Origin: Cytophagales bacterium
GTDB taxonomy: Bacteria; Bacteroidota; Bacteroidia; Cytophagales; Cyclobacteriaceae
Direction of reading: 5' to 3'
Length of the DNA stretch: 12,454 nt
Assembly: GCA_020063545.1 (NCBI GenBank)
Contig: JAGUUF010000282.1
Coordinates: 1 to 12,454, forward strand
In this document: one piece after another, positions 7,454 through 12,454 of the stretch
Layout: each line of letters starts with the position of its first letter
How positions within the stretch are numbered: position 1 is the first letter of the stretch
The notes under the pieces: generated by a model
Seen by the model: the letters and a program-made list of their open reading frames with translations, nothing else
Told to the model about the DNA's origin: nothing
Databases searched by the model: none
Translations under genes and position numbers: made by a program

Positions 7454-8017
7454 ATGAAAGGATTTCTGGCTGGTTGTTTTCTGTTCATCAACTTTGGACT
7501 GTTCGCCCAGAGCAATGATTCGGTACGGGTTGTCACGCCATCGAAAGACACTATCCTGGTTAAATCGTATGCCAACCGGTATAGCCCGCGTAAAGCATTA
7601 TTGTATGCTGCTGTTTTGCCGGGCGCGGGGCAGGTCTATACTAAAAAGTACTGGAAGTTGCCGCTTGTCTATGGCGGAATGTTTGCCACCGGCTATGCTA
7701 TTAACTTTTACCAGGATGGCTACCAGAAATATAAAAGTGAATTATTCGGAGTATTGGAAAGTGGCGCTACCCTTAGCCCAAGCGGCTTTACCGAAAGCCA
7801 ATTACGAACCATTGTTGACCGGTACAGGCGCGAGCGTGATTTCATGATTATCATAATGGCTGGGATTTACCTGCTGCAGATGGTTGACGCGCACGTGGAT
7901 GCCCACCTGAAAGAATTTGACCTTAACCCTACCCTGCAGGTAAGTATTCGGCCAACGGCAGAAAACAGCCTGATGACCGGAACAACAGCGGGACTATCGC
8001 TGGTTATCCGCTTTTGA
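7454..8017 (+). CDS. DUF5683-family envelope protein of unknown function
   Basis: This 187-residue protein has a signal peptide (MKGFLAGCFLFINFGLFAQS, cleavage near residue 19) and a hydrophobic region ~46-85 containing SPRKALLYAAVLPGAGQVYTKKYWK in two overlapping parts: the PGAGQ signature at 56-60 and YWK at 66-68. A second membrane stretch (~130-145) leads into VDAHVDAHL (144-152). These features match my memory of the Bacteroidota-specific DUF5683 family, often found directly after parB. Biochemical role unknown. I chose the ATG at 7454, 25 nt after parB, over an in-frame TTG at 7385. The longer form would overlap parB and put a non-signal-like extension before the signal peptide. No own promoter is visible, so it is probably in the parAB transcript. 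Confidence 0.85.
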   Translation: MKGFLAGCFLFINFGLFAQSNDSVRVVTPSKDTILVKSYANRYSPRKALLYAAVLPGAGQVYTKKYWKLPLVYGGMFATGYAINFYQDGYQKYKSELFGVLESGATLSPSGFTESQLRTIVDRYRRERDFMIIIMAGIYLLQMVDAHVDAHLKEFDLNPTLQVSIRPTAENSLMTGTTAGLSLVIRF

Positions 8018-8088
8018 GTTTTGGAGTATGGTGAGGGAAGTGATTACTTGCGCCCGTATTACAAAGGCATTCTTGAAAAACTCACACA

Positions 8089-8796
8089 ATGAATATCCTT
8101 CTGCTCGGCTATGGCAAAATGGGTAAGGCCGTTGAACAGGCCGCCCGTAAACGGGGGCATCAGATAACCGCCCGCATTACATCCGGCAACCGGCATGAAC
8201 TTGGCAGCACCCGGGCCGATGTAGCTATTGAATTTTCAAGTCCTGAAGTTGCCGTTGAAAATGTTGCCTGGTGCCTGCAGCATAACCTGCCCGTGGTGTG
8301 CGGAACCACCGGCTGGCTGGAGAAGAAAGGTATTATAGAGAAAATGACACGCGATTGTAATGGCACGTTCTTTTACGCGTCTAACTTTAGTGTGGGTGTA
8401 AACATTTTCTTTAAAGTTAATGAATACCTTGCCCGGATTGCTGGCGGCAACAGTACCTACCGGGTTCACATTGAAGAAACGCATCACACCCAAAAAAAAG
8501 ATGCACCAAGCGGAACGGCCATTACGCTGGCCGAAGGAATTATGAAACACCTCAAATCCATTACATCATGGGTCAATCACCACTCCAATAAACAAAATGA
8601 ACTGCCTGTTCTTTCACACCGCATTGCAAACGTACCGGGCACCCACGTGGTAAAATACGAATCCCCTCTAGATTCAATTGAAATCAGTCACGTTGCGCAT
8701 TCGCGCGAAGGCTTTGCCATGGGAGCGGTGGCCGTTGCCGAATGGCTGCCCGGAAGAAAGGGCGTACTTACCATGGACGACTTTTTACAATTATAG
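8089..8796 (+). CDS. dapB: 4-hydroxy-tetrahydrodipicolinate reductase
   Basis: DapB reduces the DapA product with NAD(P)H to tetrahydrodipicolinate, on the route to meso-diaminopimelate (peptidoglycan) and lysine. The 235-residue protein is shorter than the E. coli enzyme (273) but similar to other Bacteroidota forms as I recall them. The Rossmann motif GYGKMG is at 7-12, CGTTGW at 71-76 and ASNFSVGVN at 97-105. The catalytic region EETHHTQKKDAPSGTA (129-144) keeps the His132 and Lys136 that correspond to E. coli His159 and Lys163. ISHVAHSREGFAMGA (199-213) is the conserved C-terminal substrate/tetramer region. The ATG at 8089 gives MNILLLGYGKMG. A 71-bp gap separates it from the DUF5683 gene, with no recognisable promoter, so read-through from parAB is likely. 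Confidence 0.95.
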   Translation: MNILLLGYGKMGKAVEQAARKRGHQITARITSGNRHELGSTRADVAIEFSSPEVAVENVAWCLQHNLPVVCGTTGWLEKKGIIEKMTRDCNGTFFYASNFSVGVNIFFKVNEYLARIAGGNSTYRVHIEETHHTQKKDAPSGTAITLAEGIMKHLKSITSWVNHHSNKQNELPVLSHRIANVPGTHVVKYESPLDSIEISHVAHSREGFAMGAVAVAEWLPGRKGVLTMDDFLQL

Positions 8797-8812
8797 ATAA
8801 TCGCTTTATTTG
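8782..8812 (+). promoter_or_regulatory. Candidate lepB promoter
   Basis: TTTATTTG at 8805-8812 differs from TAnnTTTG only at the second base. It is followed by CAGC, like the other -7 boxes here. A T-run at 8782-8786, about 18-19 bp upstream, could act as the -33 element. The -33 region lies in the end of dapB. The leader to the GTG at 8836 would be about 18 nt. Confidence 0.45.
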
Positions 8813-8835
8813 CAGCTTTTTAAACCAGACCAAAC

Positions 8836-10299
8836 GTGAACGCAATACTGATAACTTTTCTTCTCATCCGCCTTGGTGTTACTGTCGGTTACTGGAAACT
8901 TTTCGAAAAGGCCGGGATAGCCGGATGGAAATCCGTGATTCCGTTTTACTCCGAATACATCCTGATGTACGAACTGCTGGGCAAACCAAAACTCTGGTTT
9001 ATCTACCTGCTCATTCCGGTGGTAAATGTTTTTGCCTATTACGTCATCATCTTCGAAGTGCTGCGCTGCTTTGGCAGGCCCTCGCTGTGGAGCCAGATAC
9101 TCATCATCTTTACCGGTTTCTTTTACCTTATCTGGCTGGGGTTTGACAGTAAGGTAAAGTACCTCGGCAAACTGAACGACCTCCCGGAAATTAAAAAATC
9201 GCCACTGGCCGAATGGTCGGAGGCCATTGCATTTGCCGTAGTGGCCGCCACGCTCATCCGGTTTCTCATCATGGAAGCCTATACCATTCCCACGCCATCC
9301 ATGGAAAACTCGCTGCTGGTTGGCGACTTCCTGTTTGTCAGCAAATTTCATTACGGCAGCCGCACACCAAAAACTCCGCTGCAACTTCCGCTGACGCACC
9401 AAAAAATCTGGTTCACCAACATCCCTTCTTACCTGGACTGGATCCAACTGCCGCAAACAAGGCTTCCGGGGATTACGACCATAAAAAGTGGCGATGTAGT
9501 GGTGTTCAACATTCCGCCTAAGCAACTCAACGAAGGAAAAGATTACCCGGTTGATATCAAAACCAATTACATTAAGCGTTGTGTAGCGGCCGCTGGCGAA
9601 ACATTGACTGTAAAAGATGCCCAGGTTTATGTTAACGACAAACCACTGGCCAACCACCCGCTAACCCAATGGGCCTATCATGTAAAAGCATCAGCGCTTA
9701 TTAATGAGCGCAACTTGGAAAAACTCAAACTCGGCCCTGAAGACTACAACGTTATCGGCCGGCCCGATGAAAACACCGTTGAATACATCATGTGGATTAC
9801 GCCAGAAAAGGAAAACGAGATAAAGGGACTACCCTACATAAAAAGCATTGAGCGCGAAAAACAGGACCAGGCGTATGGCCTGTTTCCGTTTTCGGAGTAT
9901 TACGGGTTTGGCAGCGGTTTTAAAAATAACCTGAACTGGACACTCGATAACTTTGGTCCGCTATGGATACCGGCAAAAGGGGCAACCATTCCTATTAATG
10001 ATTCTACCCTGGCGCTTTATGGTTTTACCATCGTCAACTACGATCATAACATCCATGCCGAGATAAAAGACAAGAAGCTGTTTATTGACGGATCGGAAGT
10101 AACGGAGTACACGTTTAAGCAAAACTATTACTTCATGATGGGCGATAACCGCCACAACTCGCTCGACTCGCGCTACTGGGGCTTTGTTCCTGAAGATCAT
10201 GTGGTGGGCAAAGCATTCTTCATCTGGCTTTCGATTGACTCCAATGCCAGCCTGTTGCATAAAATCAGGTGGAACAGGTTTTTTAAAATGATTGAATAG
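8836..10299 (+). CDS. lepB: Signal peptidase I with N-terminal DUF5684-like membrane domain
   Basis: Signal peptidase I (family S26) cleaves Sec/Tat signal peptides at the outer face of the inner membrane. The 487-residue protein has two parts. Residues ~1-115 form a three-helix membrane domain (helices ~3-18, 53-72, 87-102) with LFEKAGIAGWKSVIPFY (22-38), resembling DUF5684. Then a further helix (~127-147) leads into the S26 catalytic domain: Ser155 in PTPSMENSLLVGD, Lys247 in NYIKRCVAAAGE, and the box GDNRHNSLDSRYWGFVP (436-452). About 190 residues lie between Lys247 and that box, longer than in E. coli LepB and common in Bacteroidota enzymes as I recall. The start is GTG at 8836 in an A-rich context. 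I see no in-frame ATG that would preserve the first helix. It is separated from dapB by 39 bp with a candidate promoter. Confidence 0.93.
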   Translation: MNAILITFLLIRLGVTVGYWKLFEKAGIAGWKSVIPFYSEYILMYELLGKPKLWFIYLLIPVVNVFAYYVIIFEVLRCFGRPSLWSQILIIFTGFFYLIWLGFDSKVKYLGKLNDLPEIKKSPLAEWSEAIAFAVVAATLIRFLIMEAYTIPTPSMENSLLVGDFLFVSKFHYGSRTPKTPLQLPLTHQKIWFTNIPSYLDWIQLPQTRLPGITTIKSGDVVVFNIPPKQLNEGKDYPVDIKTNYIKRCVAAAGETLTVKDAQVYVNDKPLANHPLTQWAYHVKASALINERNLEKLKLGPEDYNVIGRPDENTVEYIMWITPEKENEIKGLPYIKSIEREKQDQAYGLFPFSEYYGFGSGFKNNLNWTLDNFGPLWIPAKGATIPINDSTLALYGFTIVNYDHNIHAEIKDKKLFIDGSEVTEYTFKQNYYFMMGDNRHNSLDSRYWGFVPEDHVVGKAFFIWLSIDSNASLLHKIRWNRFFKMIE

Positions 10300-10305
10300 A
10301 AAACC
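10277..10305. terminator. AT-rich hairpin at the lepB/ung convergent junction
   Basis: GGTTTTTTA (10277-10285) can pair with TAGAAAACC (10297-10305), nine pairs including one G-U, around an 11-nt loop that contains the end of lepB. lepB and ung converge with only 13 bp between them, so any terminator must overlap coding sequence. No T-tract follows on either strand, so this is at best a weak bidirectional stop. Confidence 0.25.
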
Positions 10306-10312
10306 AACCGAT

Positions 10313-10975
10313 TCACCACTCAATCTCCTTCAACCCGTTGCTTTTAAGGTAATCGTTGGTTTTGCTAAAATGCCGGCAGCCGAAAAATCCGCGGTCTGCC
10401 GAAAAGGGTGACGGATGTGCCGACATCAGCACCAGGTGCTTGGTACGATCAATCACCTCGCCTTTCTTTTGGGCATAGGCACCCCAAAGCAAAAACACCA
10501 CATGTACTTTTTCTTCCGATACTTTCCGGATTACCGCATCGGTAAAAATTTCCCATCCCTTGTTCTGGTGCGAGCCCGGTGATGATGCCCGTACGGTTAA
10601 TGTGGCGTTAAGCAGCAGCACACCCTGCCTTGCCCAACGTTCAAGGTTGCCGCTTTTGGGAAACGGTTTACCTAAATCGGACTGTATCTCCTTAAAAATA
10701 TTGACCAGAGAAGGCGGCATCCGTACGTTGTCATGTACCGAAAAGCACAGGCCGTTTGCCTGGCCGGGGCCATGGTACGGATCCTGCCCGATGATCACTA
10801 CTTTCACCTCATCGAACGGGCAGGCATCAAACGCCTTGAAAATTTCGCGACCGGGCGGATAGACGACACCAGCCTGGTACTCCGATTTTACGAATGAAGC
10901 CAACTGCTGAAAGTACGGCTTCTCAAACTCTTCCGATAGCCTTGATTTCCAACCCGGTGCAATTTTAACATCCAT
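10313..10975 (-). CDS. ung: Uracil-DNA glycosylase, family 1
   Basis: Ung removes uracil from DNA, starting base-excision repair of deaminated cytosine or misincorporated dUMP. The 220-residue protein has all family-1 motifs. GQDPYHG (63-69) contains the water-activating Asp65. PPSLVNIFKEI (87-97) is the DNA-contact loop. LLLNATLTV (120-128) carries Asn123, the uracil-recognition residue. HPSPFSADRGFFG (187-199) contains the catalytic His187 and the DNA-intercalating loop region. The ATG at 10975 gives MDVKIAPGWK, a normal N-terminus. It is convergent with lepB and divergent from apaG. On its strand TATATTTC (complement of 10991-10998) differs from TAnnTTTG only in the last base and could be its -7 box. 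Confidence 0.96.
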   Translation of the reverse strand: MDVKIAPGWKSRLSEEFEKPYFQQLASFVKSEYQAGVVYPPGREIFKAFDACPFDEVKVVIIGQDPYHGPGQANGLCFSVHDNVRMPPSLVNIFKEIQSDLGKPFPKSGNLERWARQGVLLLNATLTVRASSPGSHQNKGWEIFTDAVIRKVSEEKVHVVFLLWGAYAQKKGEVIDRTKHLVLMSAHPSPFSADRGFFGCRHFSKTNDYLKSNGLKEIEW

Positions 10976-11000
10976 TTTCAGCCCTTTGCGGAAATATAAA

Positions 11001-11028
11001 TCAACCCGCGAACAGTTTTATGGGTTGA
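11001..11028. promoter_or_regulatory. Operator-like inverted repeat between ung and apaG
   Basis: TCAACCC (11001-11007) and GGGTTGA (11022-11028) are a perfect 7-bp inverted repeat with a 14-bp spacer, so the arm centres are 21 bp apart, two helical turns. This suits a dimeric regulator on one face of the DNA. It lies in the 78-bp spacer between divergent ung and apaG. The function is inferred only. Confidence 0.35.
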
Positions 11029-11048
11029 CCAAAAAACCGTTATTTTTG
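11016..11048 (+). promoter_or_regulatory. apaG promoter, with a start point close to the AUG
   Basis: TATTTTTG at 11041-11048 fits TAnnTTTG exactly. A T-run (TTTT, 11016-11019) lies 21 bp upstream as a possible -33 element. The apaG ATG at 11054 is only 5 nt after the box, so initiation 4-7 nt downstream would give a leaderless or nearly leaderless mRNA. A second dyad, CCAAAAA (11029-11035) / TTTTTGG (11043-11049), overlaps the box. Confidence 0.5.
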
Positions 11049-11053
11049 GCCGG

Positions 11054-11440
11054 ATGGTTACTGAAATCACACAAGGCATCCGCGTAAGCGTTGAAACCGA
11101 ATACCAGCCGGCTTACTCCAGCCCAAGTCAGTACCACTATGTATTTACATACCGCATCACCATCGAAAACCAGAGTGAATACACCATTCAATTGCTGCGC
11201 AGGCACTGGCATATTTATGATGCCGGCTTCCTTGCCCGGGAAGTAGAAGGCGAAGGCGTTATCGGCCAGCAGCCGGTATTGGAACCTGGGCAGTCACACC
11301 AATATGTTTCAGGATGCAACCTGAAATCGGGAATTGGTAAAATGGTGGGTACTTACCTGATGGAACGCGTTGTGGACGGTACCCGGTTAACCATCCGCAT
11401 CCCTGAGTTTACCATGGTGGCCCCCCTCCGGCTAAACTGA
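11054..11440 (+). CDS. apaG: ApaG domain protein (DUF525)
   Basis: The 128-residue protein is essentially one ApaG/DUF525 domain, a fibronectin-III-like beta sandwich. It shows YVFTYRITIENQSEYTIQLL in the core strands (~32-51), RRHWHIYDA (52-60), the glycine-rich signature VEGEGVIGQQPVLEPG (66-81), SGCNL near 87-91, and IPEFTMVAPLRLN at the end. ApaG has been linked to Co2+/Mg2+ resistance in enterobacteria, but its biochemical activity is not settled, so a transport role should not be assumed. The ATG at 11054 directly follows a strong -7 box. The TGA stop is immediately followed, in the same frame, by the TTG of the methyltransferase gene, so expression of the two is probably coupled. Confidence 0.9.
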   Translation: MVTEITQGIRVSVETEYQPAYSSPSQYHYVFTYRITIENQSEYTIQLLRRHWHIYDAGFLAREVEGEGVIGQQPVLEPGQSHQYVSGCNLKSGIGKMVGTYLMERVVDGTRLTIRIPEFTMVAPLRLN

Positions 11441-12217
11441 TTGTCGGCCTTTTTCAAAATAAAAACATACCTCAACTACTGGCTCGATGCCGTAGATGAA
11501 CATTCGTTGCATGCACCTTTTTTATTCGACTTTTACACTAACACCATCAGGCGCGAAACCGGTGAGCTTATTGAAGTAGAGAACCTTCGCAAGAAACTGC
11601 TGAAAGATGACCGGGTACTCCAGGTTACCGACTTCGGAAAAGGTTCAAAGCATGACAGCGGCAGCCAGCGTAAAATACACGACATAGCCGAAACAAGCCT
11701 TAGCCCGCCCCGATACGCTGCGCTGTACCACCGTATTGTTCGGCAGCGCCAGCCAAAAACAATTGTTGAACTGGGCACTGCTTTTGGAATCAACACGCTT
11801 TACCTCGCACAATGTCCGGGGTCAACGGTATATACATTTGAAGGTGCAGGCAATGTTGCCGACATAGCCGAACTGAGTTTTGAATTTGCCGGTGCCCGGA
11901 ATATTGAATTAATCCGTGGGAATATTGACCACACGTTGTACGCCACACTTTCGCGCATCCCAAAAATTGACCTGGCTTTTATGGATGCCAACCACCGCTA
12001 TGAACCAACCCTGCGGTACTTTGAATTGCTTGTATCTAAATCGCATCACAAAAGCCTAATTATTGCTGACGATATCCACGATTCGCCAGAAATGGAACGG
12101 GCCTGGAAAGATCTGCGAAAACACCCCCTTGTTTACGTAAGCATTGACCTGTTTCGCTGCGGCATTTTGTTTCTCGATCCATCACTGAACAAACAACACG
12201 TTGTACTGCGGTTTTAG
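11441..12217 (+). CDS. Class I SAM-dependent methyltransferase (Methyltransf_24-like)
   Basis: This 258-residue protein has a Rossmann methyltransferase fold: motif I IVELGTAFG (108-116), the acidic end of strand 2 at FEGAG (133-137), IDLAFMDANHRYEP (176-189) resembling the post-II region of Methyltransf_24 enzymes, and LIIADDIHDSPEMERAW (206-222). The N-terminal region, YLNYWLDAVDEHSLHAPFLF (10-29), is shared, as I recall, by a Bacteroidota methyltransferase family. It must be translated, so the start is near 11441. No ATG occurs in frame until residue 181, and the codon before TTG-11441 is the apaG stop. A TTG start, re-initiation, or read-through from apaG are the options. Substrate unknown. 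Confidence 0.8.
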   Translation: MSAFFKIKTYLNYWLDAVDEHSLHAPFLFDFYTNTIRRETGELIEVENLRKKLLKDDRVLQVTDFGKGSKHDSGSQRKIHDIAETSLSPPRYAALYHRIVRQRQPKTIVELGTAFGINTLYLAQCPGSTVYTFEGAGNVADIAELSFEFAGARNIELIRGNIDHTLYATLSRIPKIDLAFMDANHRYEPTLRYFELLVSKSHHKSLIIADDIHDSPEMERAWKDLRKHPLVYVSIDLFRCGILFLDPSLNKQHVVLRF

Positions 12218-12220
12218 TCC

Positions 12221-12250
12221 TTGAATTACACATTGATATCGCTATTTTTG
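12221..12250 (+). promoter_or_regulatory. Promoter of the last gene in the window
   Basis: TTG (12221-12223), a 19-bp spacer and TATTTTTG (12243-12250) give a textbook Bacteroidota promoter. CAGC follows the -7 box. Expected start is near 12254-12257, 14-17 nt before the ATG at 12271. It shows that the next gene has its own transcription and does not depend on apaG-methyltransferase read-through. Confidence 0.7.
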
Positions 12251-12259
12251 CAGCCTGCT

Positions 12260-12274
12260 ATGCCGGTTTTATGA
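12260..12274 (+). other. Four-codon leader ORF (MPVL-stop)
   Basis: ATG CCG GTT TTA TGA starts within a few nucleotides of the predicted transcript start. Its stop overlaps the next gene's start codon as ATGA (12271-12274). This arrangement can couple or throttle translation of the downstream gene. A chance occurrence is equally possible from sequence alone. Confidence 0.3.
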
Positions 12275-12454
12275 GCGAAGAAAAAACATCCCCCACCCCT
12301 GAGGCCCCTAAAAAGTCGAACAAGGCAACTATTGTTATCGCCCTGCTCTCCATTATCATTATCATCCAGGTAATTAAAATTTACCTCGATCACCAGGAGC
12401 GCACCGAAATCCAGTCCCAGCTCAGCACTACCGAAGAGGAACTGGCTACTACCA
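12271..12454 (+). CDS. Hypothetical single-pass membrane protein, N-terminal fragment
   Basis: The frame is open from the ATG at 12271 to the window edge, 61 full codons. It begins with a charged, proline-containing cytoplasmic segment (MSEEKTSPTPEAPKKSNK). A membrane helix follows at residues ~19-36 (ATIVIALLSIIIIIQVIKI). After it comes a hydrophilic, Glu/Gln-rich stretch (LDHQERTEIQSQLSTTEEEL) with heptad-like spacing that suggests a coiled coil in the periplasm. The positive residues before the helix predict an N-in orientation. I do not recognise the family. The strong promoter at 12221-12250 and lack of overlap with neighbours support it as a real gene. Confidence 0.7.
   Translation, partial: MSEEKTSPTPEAPKKSNKATIVIALLSIIIIIQVIKIYLDHQERTEIQSQLSTTEEELATT

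Noticed and set aside
8028..8126. 32-codon frame between the DUF5683 gene and dapB
   Set aside because: It overlaps the dapB start out of frame, lacks a promoter, and its product has no recognisable features.
8644..8649. CACGTG as the core of a parS site, in dapB and also at 7892-7897
   Set aside because: Flanking bases do not match TGTTN / NAACA at either site, and both encode conserved residues (GTHVV in dapB, DAHVDAH in the DUF5683 protein).
8806..9657. 283-codon open frame antisense to lepB
   Set aside because: Long, but fully opposite a clear signal peptidase frame, with no recognisable domain and no start context. Treated as a shadow.
1..12454. Search for CRISPR arrays, tRNA/rRNA genes, insertion sequences, att sites, or defence and toxin-antitoxin genes
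   Set aside because: No regularly spaced repeats, cloverleaf-like stretches, transposase motifs or flanking target duplications were seen. All sizeable open frames are accounted for by housekeeping or envelope genes.

Overview
The window looks like a chromosomal segment from a member of the Bacteroidota, most probably the Cytophagales. Four things point there. Several genes are preceded by the Bacteroidota promoter element TAnnTTTG instead of a sigma70-type -10 box, and starts have A-rich leaders without clear Shine-Dalgarno sequences. The first gene encodes a large secreted protein with Ig/PKD-like repeats of the kind common in gliding bacteria. The gene order parA-parB-DUF5683-dapB-lepB, with a DUF5684-like extension on LepB, is as I remember it from Cytophagales genomes. 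That assignment is recalled, not searched.

Layout: positions 1-1995 (minus) hold the N-terminal 665 codons of a secreted repeat protein that runs off the left edge. A 190-bp divergent spacer separates it from pyrG (CTP synthase) and yidC (membrane insertase), which lie 16 bp apart and look like one operon. A 125-bp spacer follows, with repeated parS-like half-sites, a TAnnTTTG box and a perfect hairpin. Then come parA and parB (ATGA overlap), a small DUF5683 envelope protein, dapB (lysine/diaminopimelate synthesis) and a DUF5684-signal peptidase I fusion. ung (uracil-DNA glycosylase) lies convergent to lepB on the minus strand. Divergent from ung are apaG and a SAM-dependent methyltransferase, which share a reading frame with only one TGA between them. 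The window ends in the first 61 codons of a small single-pass membrane protein behind a well-formed promoter.

Functionally this is a housekeeping neighbourhood: nucleotide synthesis, envelope biogenesis (YidC, LepB, DapB for peptidoglycan precursors), chromosome segregation and base-excision repair. I see no tRNA, rRNA, CRISPR array, insertion sequence, toxin-antitoxin pair or defence system, and nothing I would call a new multi-gene system. What deserves a second look is mostly non-coding or architectural: a 22-bp perfect palindrome inside the repeat-protein gene, the half-site cluster and 5'-end hairpin before parA, the in-frame TGA-TTG junction between apaG and the methyltransferase, a probably leaderless apaG mRNA with two abutting dyads at its promoter, and a four-codon minigene overlapping the start of the last gene.
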